Below, one piece after another: positions 1 through 13,800 of a stretch of DNA of 64,000 nucleotides (position 1 is its first letter; each line of letters begins with the position of its first letter). Origin of the DNA: Symbiodinium natans. Taxonomy: Eukaryota; Sar; Dinophyceae; Suessiales; Symbiodiniaceae. The stretch spans positions 62,001 through 126,000 of the forward strand of contig CAJNDS010000483.1 of NCBI GenBank assembly GCA_905221605.1, written 5' to 3'. The notes beneath the pieces are model-generated. The model was not told the origin of the DNA, searched no databases, and was given only the letters and a program-made list of their open reading frames with translations. A program made the translations under genes and the position numbers.

Positions 1-3000
1 CTGCCGATGGCGCATGCCGACACGAAGGCAGCGGGAGTTGAAGGTGAGGAAACCCGGGAACTGCATGGCTAACTCGCTTACTACGTGGACTTTCTCAGTC
101 CTACAAGGAGGTCCTACATACTCGTTGCATCGATGGCATCGTTGGATATCGTTGGTATATCAGACATGGCAGCTGACTCGGCCGAGCATCGATCTTCCCG
201 CCCGTGGCATTGAAGCGCTGCAAGTCCTACGGAAGCAGCTGTTTAAGAAGCACCGTGGTTTGTGCGACCCAACAGGCACATGGCGTTGGAGGTGTGCTCA
301 AAGCCAGGGCTTTTCGAGACAGTTGCCGGCCACGCCCAAAGCCCTGGAAAGGGCATCGTGCAATACAAGGCGGCATCTCAAAAAACAAGAACCGAAACTC
401 AGCACCCCTGAAACTGCTCCTCTACAACCCAAATCAGCTTTATCAATGTACTCCATTGTACTCCCCAAGTTGTTTGGGAGATTCGCGAGCTTGAAAACCT
501 ACTCCTTCTTGAAATTTCTTGAAGGTTGGTTCATGGGCGGCTGAACGTAAAAGTAAGCGTTTGTAACAAAAATCCTCAACGCCAGATCAAGAAACCTTCT
601 ACTGAGGGAAACGGATGGGCGGGGCTCTTGCAAACCGAGTCGGGCCGTCGCTTTGTATCGTTTACAGCGCTTTACGAGGCACGCTGCCGCCGAGACATTC
701 AGAGCATCAGCATGGGTTGACCTCATTGCTTGTTCATCGACTTAAGCATTCGTGGCTTGTGGATGCTGTGCGGATGCTTGCAGACGCTTTTGCAGACGCA
801 GACGCTTCGCCGATGTTGGGTCACCTCCTGAACCCCGAGAACCCCAACCTTCAAAACGGGAACCCTTCTGATACACATTCGAAAACAACGTGTCCTCCAG
901 CCAAGCGGGTCACCAATACCAACGTCAACAAAACCACTTCGGACGCCAACTTTGTTATTGGGAACTGTGGGTAAGGGTTTGAAGTGTGGGGCTCAAAAGG
1001 CTCAGTATATCATTGTCAACCTACAATTAGTTGTGTTTGTACACTTGGCTTGTAAGAAGTAGTGTTGCTAAGTATGTGGCGGGTGGCCAGGCGTAGAGCC
1101 GGAGGCACTGCAAATACGGGTCACTGTAACTGTGACTACTAAGTATGATTAAAGGTAATCGGTGCTGCGCCTGTCGTACAGAGCCCTTGTGCCGTAGCGC
1201 CCAGGGGCGCCAGGCCAGCCGAGCCCAAAAGGGCCAAACCGCCTGCAAAGCTTTCGAGCGCTGACGAGACCCGACTTCTTTCTGCATTGCCTTGCGTGCA
1301 GAAGTCTTAATCCGTAGACTGGCCTAGCCGAAACGGGGCTCGCAGCGCCGCGAAGGCGCTGAGGGCACCGCCCGCCGAGAAGCCAACCAAGACCAGGCGC
1401 TGGGCCGAGATGCCGGAGATGCTCGCCTCCTCTGCATCGTCAGGTCACGTGATTGACATTCTCAGGCGGAGCCATCCCAATCTTTAATCGTGGTAGGAGG
1501 GTTGATGCGGAGAGAACGGGACGCTGGAGGAAGGCAGCCGTCCCAGGAAAGGCCACTGCCAATCCGTGTGTGTCCTGCCGTATACGGGCTTTCAGGACTA
1601 AATGCATCTACGTCTCCGTTTCGAGGATGTTGATGAGCTCTTTGGAGCTGGCCTCGCCCGTGAAATCTCAGATGAATCTCAGAGACTCTGCTCAGAACGA
1701 GACGCTGCACGTACATGAACTGGGCTACAGAACAAAACACGCTCAGCATTTTCAGAGCTTAGATCTCATGTCAACACTGCTTATGTTGATGACGGACACA
1801 TTTTTGGATCTGCCTTGACTTCTTGCCTAGGTGACATTGTTGGTTGGTTGGTTGGTTGGTTGGTCGGTGGACCGGCTCACAGCAGTAGCCGCAGCCATAC
1901 AACCGCGTCCTGTTCATTTCTCAGAAGGGCTCTGCAGACGTCATCGCCCCCCCTCCAGGAACAGTTCAAGCGGAGGCTTACTAGCGAACTTGCAGCCAAG
2001 GTGCGGACTGGGGACAGGAGGGGACGAGTCGGAATGCATGAGGAAAGAGAGGGGAAAAGGGGCAAAAGGGTGGGGGGGAGGGGAGGAAGAGGGAAGGCGG
2101 GGGAAGGAGGGAGGGTGGGAAGGGGAAGGGAGGGGGAGGGGAGAGAGGGGGAAAGGGAGGAGAGGAAGGAGTGGTTCAGGTTTGGGCTTGCAACCTTGTG
2201 GGTTTGCGGTTTTGGGCTTTGGGTTTCTGACTCACTGCTCTGCCAGGGTAGCAGGAAACATCATCAGGTCACCCGGCTTAGACAACACACTGCAAGCAAC
2301 CGAGGTTTTCCGCGATGGGAGTCCCACCAACGAATACTCTGCATAACGAGAATGGTCACCGATGTTCTCGAAGGGTAGCAGAACGCATGGGCCGAAAACA
2401 CGCACAACCAGGACGATTTCTTCCCCCAGTCAGACAGAACTCTGCAAATACCCATATAATCGCGCCAAATTTGAGAATTACTCGGTGTCGGAGCACCGTC
2501 GGCGCCAACAACAATCTGTCTCGGTATGCAATGACGAAGCAGCTGAGTTCCAATTCTGCTTCACAGTGTTCGATATCTGGCCTCCAGTTGCTCTGGCAGC
2601 TGGCCTCGCGCCACTTGGTTTTCAAGCACTACACTGAATGCACTGTGGTCGGTTGGTGGCTTGGTGGCCGCTGTATGTTGGGGTTTCCAGCTTTCCGGAT
2701 TTGGGCAACACGCGACATCCAGCTGCCTTGCGGTGGGGACTTGGTGGTGTCGAACCAGGCGGGGCCAAAGCCGAAAATCGAAGGCCTGCAGCTGAAATTC
2801 AAGCAACAAGATGCCCGACGAAAGCAGAATTCCCGGAATCCAGCAATACGCCGAGAAGCATGGACGGCGCGGTGGGAGCCACGAAGCGTGCGAAGGGGAG
2901 GCCTCAGCAGATCTGCTTGAAACCTCCTTGTCCCGAGTGCAGCGTCGAAACATGTCGAAACCATTAGCAGACAGAGCCCATTGTCTCTCAGGCCCAAGCC

Positions 3001-3900
3001 CTTGGAGAGGCCTCGAGCCAGTCGCTCGAGCATCGGGCCTGACTGGAGGAGGCCATGAAGTAGCACCACCTTGCAGTGCGCTCAATCTGGCAGCAGTCTG
3101 CATCAGCTGGCAGGCTTACAAGCCCTACATGCGTGCTCTTTCTCTCCCTGCGCCCAGGGGCAGTGGCAGTGGGCTTCTCCCAGAGAGGGTTCAGAACCAG
3201 AACTGGGCGCAGTGGCTCTGACACCAGGATCGTGACCTCAAACAAGAAAACGTGTTTGCCGATGCTGCGGCAAAACGGACCGGCTTGTCTCAGCGAAGCT
3301 GCCGATTTCAAATTGTCCGTGGCATCCCAGAATATTTGCGTTGGGTGTGCCGTTGTTCGATGTTGGGTTATATAGGACAAAACGCAACTTCAAGCCGAAA
3401 GATTTGCTGCGCGATGCGGGGCTTTTCGATCTGCTTGGAATTCATTTCACGCCGGCCTATTGCAGGCATGAGCGCAAATCGATTTCAAGACACTCACTGT
3501 CGTTCTCTGGGCTCCTCGGGTAAAATCAATGTTACAGCATGTTAAAGCCGTTTCCTAGTGTAAGGATATACTGCTAATCTCTCTCCCCTCCACCGCCCTA
3601 TCTTTCTGTGGACATCTGGTCTAGAATCGATTTGTCGGAGCAACGTGGAAATGCTGCATCTATTCTTCGAGGTTTGGATGTGCAAGCAATCTGGGCGACG
3701 ACACCGAAAAGACTCTAGGCAACAGTTCCTCAACCGCATTCCTGTGCCACCCTCTCAAGGGCCCTCACCCCAACTCCAACTTTGAACACTCTACAACCCT
3801 CCCGCAACACCCTCAACACAGCCCCACATGCCAACTTGAGAAGTTCCCTTTTTTTGTGGGATCGGGGGGGGGACTCAATCATGGTCAGCATTATCTAAAG
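1..3900. other. no supported gene; unassigned stretch
   Basis: I see no protein family here. Open frames exist on both strands, but none has a motif or a splice-consistent neighbour. A plus-strand frame near 3340-3520 (PLFDVGLYRTKRNFKP) reads like a real exon but cannot be placed in a gene. Positions 1841-1866 are a TTGG tandem run, and about 2040-2170 is a purine tract dominated by GGGGA and GGGAGG that could form G-quadruplexes on the plus strand. Confidence 0.4.
2040..2170 (+). repeat. purine-rich GGGGA/GGGAGG tract
   Basis: About 130 bases almost free of pyrimidines on the plus strand, with many runs of three to seven G. Open frames here encode only Gly/Arg/Glu-rich low-complexity sequence, so I do not call them coding. 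Such tracts can form triplex or quadruplex DNA. Confidence 0.7.
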
Positions 3901-3921
3901 TTCAAAGGGAGGGAACCGAAT

Positions 3922-4660
3922 TCATTGAATCCCTTGGGCGGCCTCGTGGTCTGCCGTGGCCTCACGCTCCCGGCGCTTGGGCGGGGCGACGCCGCGGGAG
4001 CTGCGGAACTGGAGCCCACCGAGGCCCAGACGGTTGCGCACCTGCAACGACGTGTTTTCGGGACTGTTCGGGTTTTCTGCGACAAGGTTCATGGATTCAT
4101 GGAATGTTCTAAACTTGAGCAGACTTCATGCACCTTACATGGGGTCACTGCCCCCCACCAGTTGTCTCCCTACCATACCTTACCTGTAGCACGTTGTAAG
4201 AGGGCGTTGGAATCAAGGGTTCCACGATGGCGCTGTAGGAGATCGCAAAAACTCCAGCTTCTCAGTATGAGTATCGCTTGCTCCTGGAGAGCTTGCCGGA
4301 CCTGGGCAGCTGCACCAGGATCCAAGGGCAAAGGGAGCGACTCCAAGATCTTCTCGCGCTGATCCAAAGAGAGGCCTCGAACGGTTCAGTGATGAGGATG
4401 AATGAGGATGACATGACCACCACGAACACCCTCACTCGAAGTAAACAAGCAGCGTGGGGGAGTTTGAGCCGGCATGCGCTCGGACACCAATTTGACTTCT
4501 TTTGCTTGCCAGTCGTGTGCTCGGCCTTTGCGCGTGAACAGCTCGAACAACTTCTGCACAGGAGGGCTCAGCCTCAGTTTTCGGCTTACAAGCCTCAAGA
4601 GCGTGCGAAGTAAGGTTTCCATCGTCAGCTGCATCGAAAGGACACCACCCACATCCCCAA
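3922..4660 (-). CDS. unidentified exons downstream of ANK-a
   Basis: Three minus-strand blocks read as protein. One near 4640-4450 is leucine-rich (LLRTLLRLVSRKLRLSPPVQ). One at 4370-4184 reads REKILESLPLPLDPGAAAQV and then LQEQAILILRSW. The last, 4041-3922, opens after a TTGCAG acceptor, reads VRNRLGLGGLQFRSSRGVAP and ends at TGA. The 4184 end carries a good donor (ACAG followed by GTAAGG), but the phase does not clearly match the last exon, so the join is unsure. They may be the C-terminal part of the ankyrin gene just upstream on the same strand, or a separate short gene. No family is recognised. Confidence 0.4.
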
Positions 4661-4869
4661 AGAGCCCTGCTTGCACTCCAAAAACTCAATCTGAACCCTA
4701 CTTCATGTTGCAAACTGCAGGAAATCGCTTTGCGAACCCAAGCCACTCTAAATTCCGATGGAAGGATACATGCTGGACACATGAAATTGACTTCATACTG
4801 AAACTCTGACATACTACTGCACGTCTGTTCGGGCTCCGGAACCTTATGCAGCAAATGCTTCCCGTTACT

Positions 4870-5450
4870 CATGGAACCACTCGCTCGTCAGCCTCGTCTG
4901 CACCCTCAGCCCGCGGCTGACCGTCTGCCTCCCGGCACACGCTGGGTGGCGCTCGGCGAGAAGGCGCGGCACCGTGGCCCAGCAACAGCGAGACGACCTC
5001 TGAACTCCGAACAGTTCTGTGGCTCGAACTTCGGCTGACGGGAGCTTGATGACCCTATAAGGACTGTGTGGGGAGACAAGTTGCCCTTGCTAATGCACTG
5101 CTTTTACTCAGTTGTTGGTAGTAGAGGAAGGCAGATCTCCAGGGCTCCGACGTCGAGATCGCCCTGGGCGGCTGCCTGCAGGCTTAATCATATTGATTCT
5201 TGTTTTTTTTCTCCGAATGCTTCCTGAGAGCCAGCAAGCGTCTGGAATTCTTTTCTGATCTTGGTAACTAGTACAGCTTTCATCTTACACAAGCTGCCGG
5301 CCAGCAGAAGCAGGTTGCCCTGTTGCCATTTTGAAGTGTCTCAATCTGCGAGCGCGGCCTGAAGCAGCGGCGTCTCACCCGCCGCGTCAGCATGATTCGG
5401 GTCCGCCCTGTCGCGGAGCAGAGCCTGCACCTTCGGCTTGCCAAGGGTTC
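4870..5450 (-). CDS. ankyrin-repeat protein (ANK-a), partial
   Basis: Three minus-strand exons give ankyrin repeats. The block at about 5450-5379 reads VQALLRDRADPNHADAAGET followed by PLLQ. It joins, across a GC donor after CAG, to a short exon near 5172-5150 (AAAQGDLDVGALEI), restoring the turn and first helix of the next repeat. The third exon begins at 4997 after a CAG-like acceptor (VVSLLLGHGAAPSRRAPP), continues as an Ala/Glu/Asp-rich stretch and reaches a stop near 4870. Ankyrin repeats bind other proteins, and no catalytic domain is visible. The 5' end was not found. The exons at 4660-3922 may continue this gene if the third exon is spliced before its stop. Confidence 0.6.
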
Positions 5451-8159
5451 GTGGCTCAGGTTCTCATTTTATCGCGGGTGTCTAAGGCTACTGTTGTGGA
5501 GACGCACTCCCCATGTGTACTTGGGGAAAATTCAGTGGTCGGGTGGCCCTGCCATCGGCTGCCTCAAAGTTGCACTTCCAAGCTGGCCAAAGAACACGGA
5601 CGAGCTTGAGATCTGTTGGGTTGGCATTTGTCTCAAATGCGCAATCGAAGCACTTCGAGTGCACTGTGACAAATACATCCAAACCAGACAGTTTGACAAG
5701 AACAACCTGACCATGCGACTTGCTAGAGAGCCCACTGAAAGAAGCTCGACCGACTATTGGTCATCTTTGGCCATCACGAGCAGCCTAACAGCAGATGTGA
5801 AGCCCGTACAGCAGGCCCTCGGATGCCTTTCAACTTCTTAAACCCGAAAACTCAGTGTGCACCTGAAAGAGGTCACGCCGGCGGCAGGCGCGTGCTAACA
5901 GAGATTCCTCCACATTCGTGGAGTCTAAATGCCATGGCGAGACCATGGCCCCCCGAACTATGATAGGCTGTGTAGTGCTGCTGTTGAAAAAAATCAAATT
6001 GGCAACCTTGACTCAAATGGGGTCCGGTGCGGCTCAATGACTTCTTCGACTCTACTCTTTTATTCGACTCGGAAGATCTTGCCTCTCCGCACCCGGACAA
6101 GCTTTCTTTTGCGAACCCCAGCCCATAAACCCCGATTCTCCGTGCTGTCACGAGCCGAAAGGCATCCAGGGCCGTGCTTCAATTCTGGCATTACGGATCA
6201 GTACAGATGGCATGTGCAGCTGACGAGTAGGCGAAGAAACTGACGAAGAGAGAGAGAGAAAGAGAGAGAGACATCCCAGATGTTCTTGGTTTCCCCGGGC
6301 CCAAAAGGCCTCGCCATTCCGCAGTGAATACATGGGTGCAGTCTTGCAAGCCACTCTGCCACGGAACTCGGAAGTTGACTCGTGCAGAATCGCAGCTCGG
6401 CGGTCTAAGCCATACATGCCTTTTGCAAGCATCCAGTGCGGTTCGACAAAGAAAGATAGGCTGCCTAATTGTGTGTGTCTCCAGTGAAGCTACCTGAGCC
6501 AGAATGGGTCGACAGGCCGGATGAAGTCGTTCAAGTAGACCAGGGACGTCAAGCTCCGTCGGGGACTGCGAACCCTACCCGTATGAAGAGTGTTGCACTA
6601 TGTGGCATTGAATAGTGTTGAATGCTGCTTTTAGTTGGGGGGGAGTGGTATTCTGAGACGAACATCTCTCAAACCGTCAGCTCCCTAGGTCCCTCTTCTG
6701 GTCCCGGTTACGACCCCACCTCGAATTTGTTGGGAGGGTGTCTGTAACGGCATGAATCATGTAGCGACTGTATTCGTATGAGTGCAAAGAACAAGTGAAC
6801 GAGTCTGTGATCAAAGAATAGAATGAAGATATGAATGAACAAGGAGTCACATGGATGCCCCGATCATTATCTTGTCCCCTCAAACACGTAATTCTTGGAG
6901 CGAGTTGTTCATTGTTATTTCCTTGCGGCTTTCTGACGAATTCTTGCATGCCGCGGAGAAAATAGTAATGATACACTTAAATTATAGAATGACATGCATG
7001 AATTTATATAGCAATTTTCTAAGCCTTGATGGATTACGAATAGAGGGCGTTTCTAAAGATACGACTGGAAGGACCAAAAATGAATTACAATGCAATCATG
7101 CGTTCGAACCGGAGCGCAACGCATGCAGAGAACTGGCTTTTGCCCGCAGTACTCGAAAAAAAACAACCTTCAAATTTAAACATCCTAAGCGCTTGGGACT
7201 CCTTCCCCTTCCCCACCTCCCCATATTCCCGCGCCACATCCCAACCCAACCTACGCAAGCCCAAGTCCTGAAAACCCGGAAGCCTTGAACTGTTGCCATG
7301 GAGCATCTCCCTCCCATAAATCCCAGGACCTACTTAGACTCTCAACAACGAAGTGAGGACATTTGTAGGATCCTCCTTCTTGCCTTCGCCCCTCCAACTA
7401 GACCCCGATAGCCATGTTCATGGACTAGTGACTCATTCGCTTTTTCCGAAGCTATGTACAATCTCCCATGCCCCCCCTTCTGGCGCATGGCCAAATTTCA
7501 AAGCGTGGTGGTGGGGGCAACTCGATCTGATACACAACTGCATCGAAACTTGCTCGCCTGTCCTGCTGACGCCTTCTCACAGCACGTGGGCGAAGCCACA
7601 TCGCGGGCTCTGTGTTTCTGTGTGTATTGTACATCTGAAGAGATATCTCACCACTGCCTCCGGCTGGGGTCTCGGAGCCAGCGTCTTCAGAGACCATGCC
7701 TGCTCAGACACAGCAACATGGTGATTGCGACTAAATTGAAGCACACACATATATCATCTGCATGAAAGCTCATGACAGTAGTACCTTACCACCCCTCCAA
7801 CACCTGCCAGTCCATTGTTGAGGGCTGGATCCAGCACAGGCCCGTCTAACCAACCCAGCAGGGGACCCTAGCAACCCATACTCAGGCATCTCCGAAAGAG
7901 CACAAACACTCCCAAAGGCCGTGCCTAGGACGTCACTTTGCCCAGGCCCTCGAAAACAGCTGGTGGCTGCACCCTCGGCGTTTTGACTCCGTTTCCCTCA
8001 CACGGATTGTTGCCCTCGATACACCCTCGGAACAGGGAATGCCTTTCAGGGACGGACTCTGTAGATCTCGCCTGTAAGCGGCACCAGGGCTGCGGCAGGC
8101 TGAACCAGCCATAGAAAGCTGCCAGACATGCGAAGAGGAGCAAGTTGATCCAATTGAGC

Positions 8160-8160
<1 letters not shown>

Positions 8161-8200
<40 letters not shown>
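8161..8200. repeat. (TC)n microsatellite
   Basis: Twenty uninterrupted CT dinucleotides. Reverse-strand frames give Arg/Glu runs, which I reject as coding. Confidence 0.95.
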
Positions 8201-8202
<2 letters not shown>

Positions 8203-8260
8203 GCTGACAATAAGTATGGGTTTGTTCGACATAATTAGGGGGCGGGCGACAGGTGTTGGG

Positions 8261-8400
8261 ATCAGGGTGTATGTTTCGTGGGTATGTTTCGGGGTATGTT
8301 TGGGGGGGGGGGGGTATGTTTCCAGGTATGTTTCGTGGCATCATGAGCTACTTTAGATGCAGTTTCGGGGGTGTGTTTCGGGGGTATGTTTCGCGGGTGT
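8261..8400 (+). repeat. GGTATGTTTCG-type degenerate array
   Basis: At least seven copies of a unit close to GGTATGTTTCGGG with variable G spacers, including one 13-G run near 8300. The unit is not a simple microsatellite, since the ATGTTTC core is kept while the G run varies in length. Confidence 0.8.
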
Positions 8401-9659
8401 GCAACCCGCATGCCCCGACCAAACCTGAGCCCCCACAAAACGAACAAATCTATAACAAAGTTATAACATCTGGCAATGCGCTGCGTAGCGGAATGCTTTG
8501 AGCTGGCATGCCCGGGCACCGCACTCTTGCTGGAACGTCCTTGGGCCCCTGCGTGCCAAGTGGAGTCCGTGAGTTGCGCTCGCAGCAAAGCCAGCGTGGT
8601 CAGGCCAAATACAACCTGGCACAACCACATCGGTGGGTCTATAGGAGACCCCAATCTTGCAGCGCTCACGAGCATACCCCAATGTCCCAGTCCCTACACG
8701 AACTTATAAACCATCGCAAGCAAGTTCGACCGGTTGGAACAACAGCCTTGTGCGATGTCTTCGGTCCATTTTGATACAGCAAGCGACATGCCACTCGCCC
8801 CATCCCAACTCCCATCTTGGCCCCTAAAATTCCTCCCAAATCCCCGCCAAATCAAACCGCAGGCGGTGTGGCGGCATAAGCCCTGACTGCGGCGAGGCGC
8901 ACGCGGCCTCTGAGGTCCAAAGGCCGGCACTTGTTTTGGGATCTCGTGGGTCTGCTCTTGATGGTACTTTCCTTGAAAAAACTCGGCCACAATACCGCAT
9001 ATAAGCATGCCCACCACTGCACTCAACACCCATCTTTTGCGCCATCTTTTGCCGGGTGCTCGGTCCATGCCATGGCGTTTTGGGTTCTCTCGTTCTTGCT
9101 TTCAACTGATCCCTTTCTTGCTTGGCCTTGGCCTTGTTGCAGCCGATTCACAACTTTACACTGCACTGGGTACCCTGCCGTCATCGGTCTGCTTTGCAGC
9201 GTATGTCAAGAAGGACTGGCCCAGGATCAGGGCCTCAGAGCGATTTTCACGTGCTTTCCACCGAGATCCTGAGTTTCAAGAACGCCTGGCCTCCCAGGGA
9301 AATAATGGGGCGCAGGCACCATAGAGTCGGATGACGACGTGGGTGATCTTCACCTGGTGCACTTCCGAAACCAGTCAGCCAACAGCTCTAAGGTGCAGAG
9401 GCCCTACACAGAACCAAAAAGGGTTGCCGGAACACCGATATCAAAACATCTCAAATCACAGCTCTGAAGGAGCCAACTCATGATGCCGGATGCATGCAAC
9501 TTATTCCAGCAAGACATTCCTTGAAAGATAGTGTGCGCCTCAAAACACACGCATCAGCACGCCTCCGCCAACCAAAAAAACTAAACTCTCCTGACTCTTG
9601 AACCTAAGGTGCTGGGAAACATCCGCCTACCTCAACCGGAAGAAATAGGACCCGGCCTG

Positions 9660-10870
9660 GCCATCATCTGGGTTCCAGCGGAACGTGCCATGCCACCTTG
9701 AGGTTTGCAGAGTCCGGCTGTCTCTTGGAGAGCAATGCGGAGCCACATTTGGAATGTGGCTTAGTCTCAGATGATCTCAAAGGCATGATTGAAAGTGTGA
9801 TGAAGTCGTGTGGCGTCGTCTTCGGGGTTGGGGAAGGTGCCCTCTTGATGAGCCCCTGGCTCCTCTCCCAGGAAGAAGCCGAACAGGTGGGGCAGCAAGA
9901 ACCTTCCATCGCAGCCACATATGACCAAATTGGCGGGATCTGTGACACTGTGACAGGCCCTTAGACCTCGTGCCTCATAGCTCACATGTGTATCTTCATT
10001 GCTTCCTTTGGCTTGGAAGCCCTGTTTCCTTCTCCAGCCAGACTGCAGCTTGCAACTTCAGCTCTCCGAGGTGCAGGCGCCGAACCACCAAATCCAACAG
10101 CAACGGCACAATGAATTGTCAGCAGCAAGTTGAGACCTTGATAGAGGCCGAACATGGTGTAAAATTTCAAACAGAAGCAAACAACGCTTTCACACACTGA
10201 GATCTGAATAGCCCTATGCTGAAGCCTAGCATAGTCTAGCCAACAAGCAGACCCGGCCATGACTGCCTAAAGGCTGCCGTCACCGAACTGCACACCTTGT
10301 GTGCACAACTTGCAAAAAGCTCAGCGTGTTCGGAAATCTGATGGCAACGGCCTGGAACTGATTGTGAGCTGCCATGATTCGGGCACTTGGGTCCATTCAT
10401 GGTCCCTGGTCCTTCAACCTGGGCGTGAATGTGGTCCCTCGGCTATGCCTGAAGACAATGCACTGCAGAGCGAATCTTAACTTGGGCAGAGTCATCCTCT
10501 TGCCATGCCAAGTTCGAAAAATGGGTCTGAAAACCGGATACCTTTGAGCCAGGCTGACTGGAACTTGCTGGTCAATGTCAAGCTATGTCAAAGTGTCAAA
10601 GTGGCAACTATAAAGGACCCTAATGCCTACCTGCAAGCTGTGGCACTAACGAACATCCAGTCAAGCCAGGGCAAAGGTCCTGACGTGAGACAGCTAAATT
10701 AGCAACGGTCAGTCGCTGAAAACCTCATTTATGTCGATTGCTCTGCCTTTGCCTGGACAGGGGAGCTGGCAGCAGCATAACTCCTCAAAAACTCTTCAAC
10801 CCCTGCACAAGCGCGTACAGAAGTCTGCAGACACAGGTTGCGAGCGACCCACAGACCATGGCCTATTGTG
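9660..10870. other. no clear gene; possible 3' part of ANK-b
   Basis: Downstream of the last ankyrin exon I can recognise. Both strands of 9700-9965 are open and protein-like (plus strand GMIESVMKSCGVVFGVGEG), so I cannot choose a strand or a function. Any 3' exons of ANK-b would lie here. Confidence 0.3.
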
Positions 10871-10879
10871 CCACTGGCG

Positions 10880-13800
10880 CCCGCCGCGCGCAGCTTGCGC
10901 ACGACGTCCGGGTGACCATTCCTGGACGATTAGGAGACGGAAAGCGATGGATCAGAGATCGGCAGCCGCATGGCCTTTGTGGATACCTCCTCCCGCCCCG
11001 CATCACTACCTAACTGTATCTTCCAAGCCCCCGTAGCCTTCTTCCTGCCTTCTGCTACCCGCGTTCAGTTCACACAAGCATCCCCTGACATGTTGGTAGG
11101 AGGCTCTGCTTGGCGATCTTGATCGCAGTCACGCCGTTTTTGTCCACCTAGGCTGCGAGCCATCTCAGATTCCTGGTTTTTGAACAGTCTTGTGCCATCT
11201 TGATCATGAATGCGCCCTGTACGAAGCAGACTGGATGGGCCATTAGCATGAGCCTCTCCACCGCAGTGCCAAGAAACGTTGTTGGGATCTGCTCTGGCCT
11301 GCCAGGAACGCAGCTGGCCACTGGGTATCAGAGCTTGCTTTGTAGGAGTGCGCTACTTATGTTGCGGTTCCTGGATCTTCTTGTGAACGCAGACGCATGA
11401 AGGTTACGGCACGGTTCTTGCGAACGCAGGTAAGTTTGCCCGCGAGTACCACATTGCGGCCAAAGACTTCTTTGTTTTCGGATTCTCCTGGCCTGCAGTA
11501 GCACGTCCACAATTGGGCTGTGCCCCGACATGGCCCCAAACATCAGGGCCGTGCATCCATCCTGGCCAAGGATTCTTGGGCCGCAGACTCAGGACTTAGG
11601 CAGCGCCATGACGCTGAAGACTGTCAATATCACTGAATCCCCTACGCTGCCATTACACTCCCTGTCATGCCCTGCAGTTGCAGAGCCTCGCGCGCAAGCT
11701 CCAAAGTGGCGTTCACCTGGAGGAGCTCTTGGATGACACCACCCTGGGCCACACCGCTCGGAGAGCTTTCAACTGAACTTCTGCAGGACTTCTTTCATGG
11801 ATTGTCGGTTCCCGTATGTTCCCGTGGGGTTGATCACAAGGATGGGCCCTTACAGGCAGACTCCATCAACCGAATGCTTCGCTGGGCGCCTTTCCACCCT
11901 GTGCAGCGACCATCAGCGGAGAGGCACCATCCTGTTTTCTAGGCACAAGCCCTCGGTTCACACAATGCTTTCGCCAGACCCCCAGACCCCTGCCAACCCA
12001 AGGCAGATTCACGCCTAATATGACATTCATCCTTTTGTATGGCTACGCACACCCTGGAATTAACTGCGCGCGACATTCCCGAGCTTCAGTTTCGCCAGTT
12101 TCTTTGACAGGTCCCCCCCTATTATGTTTTTGACAGCAGGGCTTCAGTCTGATACTTTCCTTTAGCGTGAAACGAGGCTTCAAAGTATCCTCAACACCCC
12201 TCCAGAGCCCAGGAGCTTGAGGCAACAAAGCTGGGCAGGGCTTTCTAGGTGCCTATAGAGAGTGAGAAAGCGAGTGCCTCGGGGCGCGAAGTCTTAGCCC
12301 CAAAAGTATATGGAAAGTCATGAGTTCAACAGGCACCAACCATCCGACACCGATGGGTCCTCACGCTGCACATCCACGTCCGCCTCGAGCGCAAGCAGCA
12401 GCGCGGCAGCTTCCGACTGGCCGCACCTCTGCCAGCCTCCCTCTAACCCGATCGGTCATGAGGGTGCTAATCGATTTGAAGCTTCTCAAAACACGTGAGA
12501 TTTGCCTCACAATCCGCCCTTATGTCCCTACATGTTGGTCTCTTCAGTGCTGCGCTTCCGGGCCTGGCTGCTTCGAAGAGAGCTGTGCCGCCTGCATGAG
12601 GAGCGGATTTTGAGTCAACAGAAGGCTTGGGAATTCTATGTGACATTCTGAGACTGCCACTATGTACCGTAATAGTAAACACCACATGGCAACCTTGAAC
12701 TATCTTGAACTTCAAAAGCCCCGTTGAGAGGAAACCTACAGACCCCGCCCTTCTTCTCCCGCAGCTCGATGTCGGCCCCAGCTTCAATGAGCTCAGCCAT
12801 GACATCGCCTTTGTCCCGTGCTGGGTCTCTGTGTTTCTGTTAAACTCTGTGCCGTTGATGCTGGTTGCGCATGTTGCCATGGCAGCTCTCCCGGAATAGG
12901 AGAAGCACAAACCATCAGGACTACTGTACCCACCTGCGAAACATGCATATGCCCCCCCCTATGCGATCAAGATTCTGTGACCTGCGCGTGCCGCCAGCAT
13001 GAGGGGCGTAAGCAGTGCATCCGTGGTGCAGTCCACACCGGCATCAGCCTGCAATCTCAGAATAGCATGAGCCAGCGGTTACATGGCTGAGTGGACATGG
13101 CACGACTTCCCAAACGATCTGGAGCATTCTTAAGCAATGCACGGGGCAAGAAACTGCTCCACAGCACCAAACTCAACTGCAATCTGTGCGGAACCCCCAA
13201 AAACATAGCTCTTCGATCCCAATGCGGCGCTCATAGTTCTGCTAGTGTTCTTAAATGTTATTATGACTCAGAGCCTCTAGAAGTTCCAGGACAATGTCCA
13301 CCAGCCCGAACATGGCCGCGCGGTGCAGGGGCGTGACCTGGACTCAAGAGCGCGATGAGAATCTTTTTTTCTCAGAAAGGTACCTCTGGTGAAATGCAGG
13401 TTGGCTCTCATTGATTACTACCATGTTGAAGTCAGATCAGGCCAAGATGTGGGCATTTTTCAACATCATATTGCTGAGTTTCGGCCAGGCCTTGTCTGCC
13501 GTGTACAAAGCATCGATTCGTATCCCCGCACTAAATAGAACTACACAACACTTCGCAGCCATGCATCCTCCCCCGTCTCAATCATATCCTCAGCTTCAGG
13601 CCCCACTAGCATCCGCGGAATCCACACGTGCGCCGGCGGCGAGCAGCTCGGACACTGCCTCTGTCTTGTTGCCTGCCCGGCACCATCTGTCGCACCGGCA
13701 CTGCCAGACCCGAACGAAGATGACGATGAGGATGAAGACAGGCACGATTATAATCATGGTGATGATGGTAAGCGATGATAAATGGCGGCGGGGGTGACAG

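Larger units (their letters stand above)
5460..9650. other. non-coding or unassigned stretch
   Basis: No family is recognised. The 6590-7080 part is AT-richer than its surroundings. A plus-strand frame around 9170-9300 (AAYVKKDWPRIRASERFSRA) has a protein-like composition but no partner exon. The stretch also holds a TC microsatellite (8161-8200) and a G-rich GGTATGTTTCG array (8261-8400). Confidence 0.4.
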
